From Endomychus coccineus (taxonomy: Eukaryota > Arthropoda > Insecta > Coleoptera > Endomychidae): 64,000 nt of DNA. Below, one piece after another: positions 24,150-35,283 of this stretch. Every line of letters starts with the position of its first letter. Within the stretch, counting starts at the first letter, position 1. Where the stretch lies: contig OY294067.1 of the NCBI GenBank assembly GCA_958510875.1, positions 108,767,994 to 108,831,993 of the forward strand. Reading direction: 5' to 3'. Position numbers and translations under genes: made by a program. Below the pieces are notes generated by a model. It saw only the letters and a list, made by a program, of their open reading frames with translations, had not been told where the DNA came from and ran no database searches.

Positions 24150-25110
24150 CCTACTTCAACTCCAGAGGTGAGTAACGAACAAAATTTCATGTAATGCCAG
24201 ATTTCTCTAAATTCATAAGAGCTTTCGATGGGATATCATTGTTCCGAAAGCAGGCGAGTGACTTAGATATATGGAGACTAGTGCTCAAATAAGCAAAAAA
24301 GTCAGAAGTCAGAAACTTATATTATTTTGTAATAGGATAGGTTAGATGAGACAAAATGATGTTCCGCAAACATGTGATGAATGAGTATGTATGGTTTACT
24401 TCCATGAGAAGTTAGACTTGTGTAAGAAATTGAACTTTTCTTTCTCCGACGCGAAAGAAGAAATTTTGGCGAGGTTGAGTTCTCGCGAATTGGCGGCAAA
24501 TCTGATAGCCAAGGCCACAGTCGTACATACAGGTCTGGGAACTCGAGGCCGTTTCCTATGTGAGAAGTGAGTCCGCTAAGAGTCATCTGTTGCATAGGTG
24601 GCGCGTCAGTCGAAGAATGATTTCTGATACGTATGACTTGTGAACACAAGGAATATCGACGTTTTTAGAAAAAAATTACGAAACCGTGCATTGTGCCAAA
24701 ATGCAAAACGGGGTACAAAAGTGTAAAGCAAGAAACTTCTGTTTTTGAAGTGCCGAAAGATGCGGAAATGCGAAAAAAGTGAATGCTTGCGATTCCGGAC
24801 AGAAATAGTTTTAACGAGGTATTTTATGTGTGCGAGCATGTATAACATTTTGACAAGAGTAACAGTTCTATTCTTCTCTCAAATCAGAATAGTAAATATT
24901 GCGTTACGAGAAAAATTATTTTACTTAATAATGTGATTGTTGTCATACTTCTATCCAAGCGCAAGCTGGTGGCTGAGCGAGGGACTACGAGTTTGGCGAC
25001 ATGTTAGAGACTTATGTCAAACATAAGAGTTCCCAGACCTGTATGTACGACGTGGCCAAGGCTCATTTTGACTATGATGCATTGTTACATGATATTATGA
25101 CAGTGGAACG
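24150..25110 (+). pseudogene. Gypsy gag relic
   Basis: Fragments FSKFIRAFDGISLF and, in other frames, HEKLDLCKKLNFSF-like and SSRELAANLIAKA precede P-like copy 2. HFDYDALLHDIMTVE follows it directly. The two sides join across the 8-bp duplication without loss, which shows that they were one reading frame. Gag assignment rests on position before RT and on general composition, not on a zinc knuckle, which I do not see. Confidence 0.55.
24516..25054 (+). mobile_element. P-like THAP MITE (copy 2), complete with target duplication
   Basis: The element starts CACAGTCGTACATACAGGTC and ends with the inverted complement GTATGTACGACGTG. The terminal repeats are nearly perfect with a 1-bp indel. GCCAAGGC is duplicated at 24508-24515 and 25055-25062. 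The interior (24660-24850, + strand) encodes a degraded THAP domain, readable in pieces as KPCIVPKC-like, GYKSVKQETSVF and AIPDRNSFNE-like, interrupted by a stop after EMRKK. At 539 bp it is an internally deleted, non-autonomous P-type copy. Confidence 0.85.
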
Positions 25111-25249
25111 ACATCATACAAATTGATGAAATTGTTGGGAGTGCTTAACGGATGAAATTGTGTGAACTCCTGGAGGAGCTTGGTTGTACGCCCATAACCG
25201 AAATGGAAATAATAGAAGAGGGAGCTCCAATAAGGAACCCACCTTACAA

Positions 25250-26830
25250 AACATCGGCTGGTGATAGAGAAAATATTGCGCATTTAGTAGGGGATTGAAA
25301 CGGCATGGAATTGTTTCAGAAACCAACAGCTCATACGTCTCTCCAGTTTGATTGTGAGACAAAAAATGGGGATCCACGACTTGTAGTTGACTATAGAATT
25401 CTGAACCGGCAGACCCGACTGATGAATTACCTGGTACCAGGAATAGATAAACAATTCGAACACATAACCAAGAATTCTTGCAACTCTAGATCTCGCAAAT
25501 GGATATCTACAGGTTCCGCTGACTGAGGAGGCAAAGGCAAAAATTACCTTCATAACCCTAGACACGACAGGACAATTCAAAAGAAATGATGTTTGGATTG
25601 ACCAACGCACCTTATAACTTTGTACGCTTCATGTACGTGGTATTAGGACCGTTACGTAATAAAATTTGTTGCTGCTACTTAGATGAAGTAATAATTCCAG
25701 TGAAGTCATTGGACGAACTTTTGAAAAGATTTCGCTTGGTGTTAGAAACTTTCAAGCGAGTCAAATTAACATTAAATTCTGGGAAAGCGAATTTGGAAAA
25801 CCACTACTGAAGTTTCTGGGGTTTGTAGTAAGTGGTATAGGGCTCAGTCCAAGACCAAGAGACACAAATTCTAAAGCCGTATGATGCAATTGCTTTCACA
25901 CAGGGACGGGCCGGGGAAACTATTCTATTTCTATGAAATCTACTGAAGCCGAAATCATGTACCATTCCAACAGGTTGGAGTTGCTAGCCGTGGTATGGAG
26001 CGTGAAGCCATTAAGAACCTTCCCGATTGGAATCAGATTCAAAATAGATGCCATGCTATCATTTTCTTGAACAGTAAAAGATCCGTGGATCCACAGGTAG
26101 CGAGGTGGTTCAGCGTATTTCAGGAATATGACTATGAAATTGAGCATCGAAAGGGCGAACGAATGCAACACATTGGCGCGCTTGGTCGTGTTCCGATAGA
26201 GCATGCCGCAGATACATCAGACTATATTTTTTCTAACAGTATTAACACTTTCAAATGGATGTGAGTTTTGGATATGCAGACGGCTGATGCAAAATCAATT
26301 TCAATTCAATTGTTTTACTAAAGACACAACATGATCGGGAAAAATATGAAAATGATGCTGTCAAAATTTTTGAGTTATACGAGGGAGAATTAGTGAGTCA
26401 TTTTGTCGGAATGGAAGTATTCAGAAAACTGTAGTTCCAAACAATATGCGAAGAAGTAGGTATATTAGTAAGACATCATGGCCTGGTAGGTGATTTTTCA
26501 GTTTACCGAACAGTTAAGCGAATTCAAGAACAATATTGGTTTCCGAGAATTACATGATACACACGCAGGCATATAGCAGGTTGTATCAAATGTTTATCGA
26601 ACAAAGTGCCATAAGGGAAACAAGCTGATATGTTACATCTGATTCCTATAACAAGAAACCCGTTTGAAAGGATTCATGTGGTCAATATAGAACCATCAAT
26701 CATTACAACCATCTGTGGAAATACGTATATTATGGTTATTATTGACTCATTTACGCACTACATAACGTTGTACCCAATAAAAAGTAACGAGGCAAGCGCG
26801 ATGATTCGTCATTGAAACTGAAACTGTAGG
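25250..26830 (+). pseudogene. Gypsy pol relic: RT, RNase H tail, integrase N-terminus
   Basis: At 25305-25530 lies RT KNGDPRLVVDYRILN. At 25586-25810 come MFGLTNAPYNFVRFMYVVLG and the catalytic motif as CYLDEVI (usually YLDDVI, so the second Asp is Glu). At 26095-26200 is the RNase H to linker motif WFSVFQEYDYEIEHRKGERM with ALGRVP. Integrase follows at 26470-26815: a degraded zinc-binding segment, then NPFERIHVVNIEP and GNTYIMVIIDSFTHYITLYP, where the first catalytic Asp in the usual IHIDHLGP motif is replaced. Many frame breaks are present. Confidence 0.85.
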
Positions 26831-27105
26831 CAAAATAAGTTGTGATTTATGTCTAGAGAGAGTTCAGTTCGACTTGAACACATCTATGAAAAACTACCGG
26901 ACAGACCCCGTTCAGGTTATTACACGGTTTTAACCTAAGCTTAGACAATCCGAGAATCAATGTAGCAGTCGAATTTGATGACTGATACCCCCGAACATAT
27001 TCAGCAAGACAGTCTGTCAACGATAGAACGAGAACAGATGAAAAGCAAGGAACGATTTGACAAACGAATAAATGTGAATGCATTACGATTCTGATGGGGT
27101 TGTAC

Positions 27106-27681
27106 CACGGTCGTACATACAGGTCTGGGAACTGTATGTTTGACAAGGGTCCCTTACGCGTCGCCAAACTCGTAGTCCCTCGCTCAGCCACTAGCTAGCG
27201 CTTGGATCGAAGTGGTAAAACGATTTCTTTCCGGAATCGCAAGCAGTGTTACTAAGTATTCTGATTTGAGAGCGGAATAGAACTGTTACTCTTGTCAAAA
27301 TGTATTACTCACCTTAAAAATAACTTCCCCTTTTTCATTATACATGCTCGCACACATAAAAGACCTCGTTAAAACGATTTCTATCCGGAATCGCAAGTAT
27401 CCACTTTTTCCGAATTTCCGCATCTTTCGCTACTTTAAAAACAGAAGTTTCTTAATTCACACTTTTGTAACCCGTTTTGCATTTCGGCACAATGCACGGT
27501 TTCGTAATTTGTTTCTAAGAACCCAGGTATTTCTTGTGTTTACAAGTCTAGACAGTTGTCAGAGAACACTCTTCGACTACTGCGCCACCCTTTTTGGTAC
27601 TAGGCGAAAGTTGACGCTTAGCGGACCCACTTCTCACATAGGAAACAGCCTAGAGTTCCCAGACCTGTATGTACGACCTTT
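27106..27681 (-). mobile_element. P-like THAP element (copy 3) inserted in gypsy pol
   Basis: Terminal CGGTCGTACATACAGGTCTG and its inverted complement bound the copy. The candidate target duplication is GGTTGTAC (27098-27105) and GATTGTAC (27682-27689), 7 of 8 identical. The minus strand carries the same degraded THAP region as copies 1 and 2 (27370-27540). The longer open frame on the opposite strand is an antisense shadow. It separates the integrase from the pol C-terminus of the gypsy element. Confidence 0.75.
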
Positions 27682-27689
27682 GATTGTAC

Positions 27690-27830
27690 TCATGAGAGCT
27701 ACTGTCGAGCGGACTGGAGAGTCGACGAAACTTCAACCAAAATATAAAGCATCATTTGTTATAACCGAGATTTTACCTGTATCGAAAAATTATTACACGA
27801 CGGAGATGTACGTAAACTAAAGATAACCGC
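27690..27830 (+). pseudogene. Gypsy pol C-terminus
   Basis: The frame reads VERTGESTKLQPKYKASFVI and TEILPVS, the GPY/F-like end of gypsy integrases (usually KLQPKYKGPF). It ends at a stop near 27820. The next 300 bp are low-complexity, acidic and without a frame, then the LTR-like segment begins. Confidence 0.7.
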
Positions 27831-28360
27831 GCACGTACCTCAGTTGATATTATAATCCTTATGAGAGTGACAAGTCAGAAGGAGATACTTGTAATAATGA
27901 AGAGAAAATACAATAAACTGAGAATGAAGAGAAAATACAAGAATCAGAGGATAAAAAGAGAAAACTCCAATAGAAGACATTCCAAGACGAAGAACAAGAT
28001 TGCCAGAAACATTTGATGATTATATTTTACATCAGTCAGAGCAAGCTTTCATGCAATTCATTTATTTCCTATTTAGAATTATGTTATTTTAAAAATAAAT
28101 TTTTACATGTTTACATGTAGGCACTGGGACGTGGACGTCCAGTTGTCAGGTAGGACGAATGTTATCTTGGATCTTTGTATGATCTGGGGACCTATGGAAT
28201 AGTGAAAGAAGAAGAAGACAAGAGTAGAGTCATGGGAAGCGAGCATGCCTGGGTGTTAGATTGTTCGTAAAGGTCAGGAAAAGGGTGGAAGACATTCATC
28301 ATATGTAGTTAATTATTAATAGTGTGTTCATTGAACTGTGGATTGTGATGAGCCGAAAAT

Positions 28361-30287
28361 TAATAATTTTGGATCTTGTGAAGTAATTCAATTTAATTCG
28401 AAATAAGGTGATATAAATTATTATATCTTGTTAGAACATACGGAATGTTGGGCAGGCCTAGCGATGGTGTCGCTTAACCCGATATTTCGTAGCCGGGGCA
28501 CAGACTTCTTGGTGAGCAGCTAATCTTCTTGTCCAGTCGGTTTTTGCTACCTGCGGAATGATCATTTGTTTGCCTTAATTCAAGTCATATATATTATACC
28601 TAGATTCCACTTTCAAAGAAATTAACATATTTAAGAAATTTTTTTCATTGTTGTTGAAATGATATGTCTATGAAGTTTTAAGCAAGTCAAGTTGAGTAGT
28701 CTCTGATATCCTATTTGTCAGTATTAAAGCAAATCGAATTCAAGTAAATAAATTGACATTTGATTAACTTATGAAGTTGTATTAATATAAGTATACAGTC
28801 AACGAATACATTTTTTATATTCATTTTGTAGTATAGGAATCTTCCATCCCTATACGAGATTACCTAAAATCCCTAAGTTATAGAATGCGACCTTATTTCT
28901 ATTAATGTTATTATAAGTATATGTTTACATTTCGGAGCTGACCCACAAGCAATATGTTCACTGTTGCGTTATATTAAACATATTATTAGGCACAGCTACC
29001 TTGACATCTTAGATAGACTAGATTAACTAGGACATAATAACAAAAACATCACATTACATTTAATATATATATACTTATGTAGGACAAGCAGATGGATTCA
29101 TACATTCATTCATAATAGATTGTACATTAGTACTTGTACCCATTTTTTTTTACGTAGAGCGAGACATTAAGCCATAATGGCGTCGAACTCTACCTTAATA
29201 AAGTATAGCTTTTGTAAGTGTTGTGTATACGTGATTCCTATGCGTCCCCCAGGACCACGGGTCGACTTAGGGCAAACCGCTCTACTTTAAGACCTCTTCC
29301 CCACATGTCAACCCTTGCCAGTTCTCTTCCCCACAATTTTGCAACCTACCTTAAATTTGGCTTGAAGTTCCTATTGTAAAAGAAAGAAACTCGAAGCTGT
29401 AGATAGATTGCGTATGGGTAGTTTGAAGCATTGAGTTGACTCAAAGTATGGAATCCAGGTGTGAAGCAGTATTTTAAACGTAGTACTTATGCAATAGGGG
29501 ATATTTGTTTCTAGGGGTAAAACAGCGTCTTTCACGTTTCGCAGAAAGTGTTAGCTCCCTTGAAATCATCTTCTACAGTTCGATAACATCCTTAACTTAA
29601 ACTGTTATATTGTCTTTTGAGTCGGTGATATAATATAAAGTGGGTTATTTAACCTTCAGATCACGCTCCACCCGCTAATTTTATTTTGTTAATATATGTT
29701 GTTTCCAGTCAGGAGACATACGAAATACTCAACTACTGATATTCTGATTTCTGCTAGACTTCCGCTCTCCGAAGTGCAACGAAATGGCTTCCCGTTTACT
29801 TGAGTGAATAAAAAACTTACTCGACTCAAGGAATTCTCACGATATTCATAAACTCGGGAATTCGGACAGGTTGTCCGAAAGTCGTACTTTATATGTATAT
29901 AATTATTCTTGTGAATATTATCGATGTATGTACGTATTTTAATGTATTTTGTTATTGCGGTAAATAGTTACTTGTGAATTTTAATGAATTCGGTCGAATG
30001 TTTGAAACCTGCATTATTTTGGCAAATATGTCACTACCGATATACAGAATACCTTCTAAACACCAAAACTAAAAATAAACTGATGAACTTTGACCTTTCA
30101 TTCTATAAGAAAACCAGGCGGGTCACCTAGAGTTCCTTACGAAGAAAATTCTCTATAGGATCCTGTCCTGACAGATCAACCTGCTCTCCAACAAACTCAA
30201 CGTTTCAACGGGGGTAGCGGTATATTGCATACCATGAAAAGCAGACTGTCTGTGATATGTAACATTGTTGATAACTGACGAACTTAC
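28361..30287. other. Intron sequence, no gene recognised
   Basis: I see no coding sequence here. The segment 29150-29350 (AATAAAG near 29200, then TGTTGTGTATACGTGATTCC and a C-rich stretch) has the look of an LTR or other repeat, but there is no partner in the window. GC content rises locally near 28450-28560. Confidence 0.35.
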
Positions 30288-30434
30288 CACAGCCATCAAA
30301 CTGAATATGTAAACATTTAGCGTTTCATAGTCTAGTACTTTGCCTGCTTGGAGGCTGAGTTTGATGGTCGCTTCATGGGATTCACTGTTTGGATGGGGTT
30401 CAAATTCAGCAAGAAATATTTCATCTTCTTTATT
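30288..30434 (-). CDS. Cadherin exon 5: EC2
   Basis: A 147-bp exon, phase 0 at both ends. The acceptor is GTTACAG|AATAAAG and the donor GCTGTG|GTAAGT. It encodes NKEDEIFLAEFEPHPN and ATIKLSLQAGKVLDYETLNVYIFSLMAV. LDYE is the conserved EC calcium motif that precedes strand F. It joins exon 6 (DSGNNNN) as LMAVDSG, the usual strand-F ending with the calcium-binding Asp. Confidence 0.88.
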
Positions 30435-31202
30435 CTGTAACGAAATGAGAGTTAGATTTTTCAGTAGCATGATTCAGTAGATACAACATAAATGTAGCTA
30501 TCCTCGATGAACTTCCCGAGTGCATTCTAAAATGGAATGATAATTCAAACGATGGCAAATTTCAATCTCTCAACCTTTATCGCAGGCATTTTCCGAATAG
30601 ATGATATCGTGTGCATTAGAAGATTGTGATTCGTAAATTTTTGTCAATGTTCCGAAGGAAAGATAAAAAATCAATTTAGTGTCTGAATTTACTTGAAGTT
30701 ACCTCAAGCAAGTAAGTAGTTTAGTGCAAAAGTGACAAGGCACGTCACACTTTTTATGACAAAATATAATGAATCGAATGTTTTTCATTAGTAAGGATAA
30801 AACACGTTTTATTTCATTATGTAATTCAATGAACTTGTAATGAGAATCCATTTTTCTCTTCAAACTCGTTAAAAAAATAACATTCAATACAATTTCATTT
30901 ATCAACTTTCAAACCACCAAATCTTTCTCAAACTAGCAGAACCTGTTATTTTTTTTACAAAAAGAGAACTCTGAGTTTCAAATTAGTGCATTCAATTAGC
31001 AGTTAATTATATGACTAATTTCACATCTACATATTTCATAATGATTCTCTAATTTTTTAAACATTGTTCTGCTTACTCCTTCTGAAGATAATTTCAATTA
31101 GTGCACTTAATTAGTACCTCATTAAGGGATAATAATAATTGTGTTCTGCTGACTTTCCTCTGCACGCTTCGGGGACATAACAAATTCACAACAGTGCATA
31201 TA
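30435..31202. other. Intron sequence, no gene recognised
   Basis: AT-rich intron 4 sequence. No repeat or ORF stands out. Confidence 0.35.
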
Positions 31203-32196
31203 GTCGAGTCAATTTAGCAAAAAAGCTCGGAATTTTTTCCAAAGAGACCAATCAACTTAATTTTTTTTTGCGAATCGTTCCTGGACGGATACTGAACGAT
31301 ATTGAACTTTAAGATCTAGTCGCTCGACCATTTTTCACCTGTTAAACCGGAAATTGGCCAATTTTCATGGGAAAATTTATTGTAAAATTTGCAAAATTGA
31401 TAAGTATTGCCAAAATTGGCTGGAAAACTCCACCCGAGGGTTTTCGGGGTCGCTAATCATGATGCCGAAGTTAGATTTACCATTTTCTAACGCAGTATCT
31501 AGAAATTGGCCAATTATATGTCTGAAAAATAGCCAAATTTAATAATTTCGTAATTTTTGTTGAAAATGACTAAAACATTTCACTCGGGGGTTTTCGAGGT
31601 CGCTGATCACGATTCCGAAGTTAGATTCACCATTTTTCACCGCGGTAGATAGAAATTGGCCAACTTTATGTCCCAAAAATGGTCAAATTTAAAAATTTCG
31701 CAGTTTTTGTTGAAATTGACTAAAACATTTCACTCGGGGATTCCCCATGTCGCTGATCACGATTCTAAATTTAGATTTACCATTTTCGACCGCGGTAGCT
31801 AGAAATTAGCCAATTTTATGTCAGAAAAATGGATAAATTAGATAATTTCGTAATTTTTGTTGAAATTGGCACTGCTATCAAAAGTCAGGGAATTTATCCG
31901 TGACTGTAAATCATTTGTTTCATATCGGAATCGTGATCAGCGACCCCGAAAACCCCCGGGCGGAGTTTTTCAGCCAATTTTGGCAATACTTAGCAATTTT
32001 ACAAATTTTACAATAAATTTTCTCATGAAAATTGGCCAATTTCCGGTTTAACAGGCGAAAAAAGGTCGAGCGACTAGATCTTAAAGTTCAATATCCGTCC
32101 AGGAACGATTTGCAAAAAAATGAAGTTGATTGGTCTGTTTGGAAAAAATTCCGAGCTTTCACATTTTTAACGTCTAATTTGACCCGACTAATAGTA
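31203..32196. mobile_element. Foldback element with long inverted arms and internal tandem repeats
   Basis: Arms of about 250-270 bp (31203-31460 and about 31925-32196) are inverted copies. Landmarks are AGTCGAGTCAATTTAG/CTAATTTGACCCGACT at the tips, GAACGATT..GTCCAGGAACG, and GGCCAATTTTCATG. Between them, units of about 150 bp starting near 31433, 31585 and 31736 repeat the string GGTTTTCGGGGTCGCTGATCACGATTC-like, followed by TAGAAATTGGCCAA. The arms themselves contain the same unit ends, so the element looks like a tandem array closed by an inverted duplication. No target duplication could be fixed. Confidence 0.75.
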
Positions 32197-32250
32197 ATTG
32201 CAATGTACTACTAGGAACTTGGATATCATGCAACTCATAATAATACTTAC

Positions 32251-32340
32251 GCCTGCAGCCATGATCGACAAATTCGTTTTATCGATAAATCCATCAACAT
32301 CGATCAGAGTATAAGAACAAAATTCCGAAGTCGAATTCTC
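32251..32340 (-). CDS. Cadherin exon 4: EC2 start
   Basis: A 90-bp exon, phase 0. The acceptor is TTTCCAG|GAGAATTC and the donor GCAGGC|GTAAGT. It encodes ENSTSEFCSYTLIDVDGFID then KTNLSIMAAG, reading as strand A to C of EC2 with a VDGFID calcium-type motif. It is too short to be prominent among ORFs but fits exactly between exons 3 and 5. Confidence 0.82.
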
Positions 32341-32489
32341 CTGGAAAATACAATTAGATTATGTAAAATCTCAGAAGGCATTTTTCATCATCATTAATAT
32401 CCATTCTGAGTCGTATGTGTTACGAATTAAGGATGGTTATATTTGTTATATGTATAAGTTATAGATAATTTCTCGGGAAATTGGTCACA

Positions 32490-32610
32490 CTAACACATAT
32501 GCCCATTATTTTCGTCTTTACGTACGTTTCGGTCCCACGACCATCATCAGAAGACGTATCAATGTCTAAAACGAGATTTCTTAAAACTAATTGTATCAAA
32601 CACAAAGCGC
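32490..32610. repeat. Possible Penelope-like end fragment
   Basis: ACGTACGTTTCGGTCCCACGA followed by CCATCATCAGAAGACG resembles the TTTCG...CATCTTCAGG tails of the Penelope copies at 8.2, 10.3 and 62.3 kb. No coding part is attached. Confidence 0.4.
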
Positions 32611-33241
32611 CCTTATCGCACTAATTTCAATTAAAATGCCCACGTCTCCGAAACGAACAGCAATACGAGTAATTGAAATTGTAACACATTCATGTTTTAA
32701 GTATATGAATATGTAACAAGAATCCACTGCATAGCAATCTACTTATAATATTCGAAGTCATTTCAAGCAATGTTTGAATAAGACTGAAACCAAACTATAA
32801 CGCTCAAGTATCTACTTTTGAACTAGATGTTGAAGATTTTGTGAGGTAATTGAGAGAGGTTGTCAGACCTTATTAGAAATATTGCTATTTCAGTATTGTA
32901 CCCACAATATACTTTTAACTTTATGAAGACGCATGTAGGAACTTGCGTAAGGCCCATCTATTTTGATAACAGTATTTATATTATGACATCGTAACTTATT
33001 TTCACAAGAAAATAATAATGGAATTGATCTAAAACGTAGTAAAAGATCATAGAAAAAATTATATGTATTACTCTGGAGCAATGTGCCATTCCTCCCTTTC
33101 ATTTTGATGATCAAACTATCCGCGGGAGGAAGAGATGCACTTTGCTCCCTTGTTACACGAATAGGTAATTTCCACGGTGGAGAAAAGAATAGGCTTACGT
33201 ATCGATAGAAATCTATATCACTGAGAAGAACAATACCTTAC

Positions 33242-33480
33242 CTTCATTTTGCATTCTGATGGCAACATTTGTGGAGGATTGTCATCAACGTTCTGAAGAG
33301 TTATGTAGATGAACTTATTATCTACATCCGCTTCGACTTGCACGGTTATAGATTGACAATTTTTGATTTCATAATCGAGTGATTCATCCAAATACAGCAA
33401 TGTTGTGCCTGCTGTAGTACTATCTATTTCAGGAATGGCAGCAGTGCAAAATTCTGATATTACTTTTAAAGATAATGGTC
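33242..33480 (-). CDS. Cadherin exon 3: EC1
   Basis: A 239-bp exon entering in phase 1 and leaving in phase 0. The acceptor is AATTCCAG|GACCATT and the donor AAAATGAAG|GTAAGG. It encodes PLSLKVISEFCTAAIPEID, the calcium motif LDESLDYEI, a strand rich in V and I, and ITLQNVDDNPPQMLP at the EC1-EC2 linker. Three cysteines are present, unusual for EC repeats and likely to form disulphides with those of exons 2 and 4. Confidence 0.86.
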
Positions 33481-33655
33481 CTGGAATTAAATTATTAACA
33501 TCAGTAAATTTATTATGTAGCTATAATGAATATAACAAGGGTGTATTACAAATTTAGTGAAGTTGACTTCGACTTTATGTGAATACATAATATCATCATG
33601 GAAAGGCTTTTGAAACACCGCATGTTAGTAATACTTTTGTCGATGTTGTTACAAT

Positions 33656-33740
33656 TTTTGAAGTGTATCTAATCTAAACTTGAATAAAAGAACTAATTAA
33701 GTTCGATTTTCACTTGTTTAATAAATAAATGTAACTATAG
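33656..33740 (+). repeat. Diverged copy of the 35-kb hairpin arm
   Basis: The stretch CTAAACTTGAATAAA through AAGTTCGATTTTCACTTGTTTAATAAATAAATGT matches the left arm at 35103-35165 with scattered differences, in the same orientation. It ends in a small palindrome GTAACTATAGTTAC. Confidence 0.6.
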
Positions 33741-33849
33741 TTACGCTATCACCGTAGCTTCTTGAAACAAATATTACAAAGTACTAATTTACTACAAAAG
33801 AGCTACCTAATATATAACTCTTATAATAGTCTTAGGATACTGGAATTTC

Positions 33850-34254
33850 ACCTAATTATGTTTAACCCTTTGAGGGATTAAACGATACGCTGGTATTGAA
33901 CAGAAAACCTAATTATGCAAACTTAACAAGGGAGAATTATTAAGTATTTGTTGATTGTTCAATAAGATATCGGATTATATTTATTAATTTCTAGGGATTC
34001 CAGCAAATTTAATTTATGACTTTTATTCTGAATGTGTAAAATCTTGAAATTATCATTAAAGTTATGATGGTTTCCCATAATGAATGATCCAGAAAATTTG
34101 AATCCGATTCATTATCAATGAAACTACGCCCACTCTTTAATCCGTTATTTGAAGATCGTTCATGTCTGACCAATGTCAGCTTGTAAACCCCACATTTGCC
34201 TTCGTCGGATGAGATATCTTCATTATTTTTGATAAGCAAATGTGGAGGTTGCAA
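33850..34254 (-). pseudogene. Penelope-like C-terminal fragment (minus copy)
   Basis: Minus strand: KCGVYKLTLV (the GVYKLTC start of the Penelope GIY-YIG domain), then, after a gap, FKILHIQNKSHKLNLLESLEINK, the conserved tail of the same proteins. It meets a + copy head to head near 34255. The cadherin-irrelevant ORF 34009-34254 spans part of it. Confidence 0.65.
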
Positions 34255-34257
34255 GGT

Positions 34258-35064
34258 GACATGTGGGTCTTGCCCTATCGGTCAGACAGGAAGAACCTTC
34301 AAGAAACGGATCAAAGAACATAAACGTATTAGTTGGTACTGGTTGATATGGTAGCGGGCTTAATAGAAAGTTCAGTGAACTTAGCCAAATACCTTTTTAC
34401 ACTTTGCCCTGCTACATATACTTAGTTAACGATATATCCTGCAAGTGTTTTAATAATTGATACATTTATGTGATCAGGACCTGGTGCTTTGTTAATTTTC
34501 AAGTTATGTATTTCTTTTAAAACATCATGTTCCGTAATCGGTTCCAGAAAGAATGTGAGTAAAACTGGTTTGATCGGTTTAGGTATAAAATCTTTATTAC
34601 TATTAATTGATTGTTTTATTTTATGTCCAATAGCTTAATATAGGCTTGATATAAGTTCAATGAACTTAGCCAAATACCCTTTTACACTATCCCTTGCTAC
34701 ATATAGTTAGTTTCATTAATAATAATAAATCGGATACAACTTTTGCGGGATATTTAACTATGGAAAACCATAATTTCAACGATAATTTCGAGATTTCATA
34801 CATCAGAATAAAAGTAATGAATTGAATTTGTTGAAATCCATAGAAATTAATAAATTTGAGAAGTCTGATATCCTGTAAAAAGATCAACAAGTACTTAATA
34901 ATTCTCCCTTCTTAAATTTGTATAATTAAGTTTTTCTGTTTGATAGCAGTTTATCATTCAATCCCTCGATTGGTCAAGCTCAAATATGTAAAATTTCATT
35001 AACTATGTATACCAAGATTATCATTAAAACTTTATATTAGGTATATTGTTTGAAAAGGTTACTT
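34258..35064 (+). pseudogene. Penelope-like GIY-YIG and tail fragments (plus copy)
   Basis: At 34261-34330 the frame reads TCGSCPIGQTGRTFKKRIKEH, the catalytic GIY-YIG core with CPIGQTGR. At 34750-34870 the tail matches the inverted copy at 33850-34090 (ENHNFNDNFEI-like, LLKSIEINKF-like). A 60-bp direct repeat containing GAACTTAGCCAAATACC occurs at 34375 and 34655, flanking an inserted segment with a separate degraded RT-like stretch (about 34440-34640). Confidence 0.6.
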
Positions 35065-35283
35065 AATTAAATAGTCAGCCATTACTCATGATGAAGATCC
35101 ATTCTAAACTTAAATAAAATTATTATTAAAAGTTCGATTTTCACTAGTTTAATAAACAAATGTGACTGTTTCGATAATACAGTCACATTTGTTTATTAAA
35201 CTAGTGAAAATCGAACTTTTAATAGTAATTTTATTTAAGTTTAGAATGGATCTTCATCATGAGTAATGGCTGACTATTTAATT
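35065..35283. repeat. Near-perfect hairpin, 105-bp arms
   Basis: The left arm 35065-35169 and right arm 35179-35283 are complementary at 104 of 105 positions, with a 9-nt loop TTCGATAAT. Such identity against the diverged copy at 33656 means the inversion is recent. No ORF is present. Confidence 0.92.

Larger units (their letters stand above)
23830..28360 (+). mobile_element. Gypsy-type LTR retrotransposon, body and right LTR
   Basis: The order is gag, RT, RNase H tail, integrase and pol C-terminus, followed by an LTR-like segment (28170-28350) that matches 21160-21330. With the left LTR fragment the element spans about 21.1-28.4 kb. It has been hit in the leader (P-like copy 1 and the inverted-repeat element), in gag (copy 2, 24516-25054) and in pol (copy 3, 27106-27681). 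It is dead and nested in cadherin intron 5. Confidence 0.75.

Noticed and set aside
27344..27820. 158-codon + ORF across P-like copy 3
   Set aside because: Most of it is antisense of the THAP remnant. Only the end (27690-27820) is coding, as gypsy pol C-terminus.
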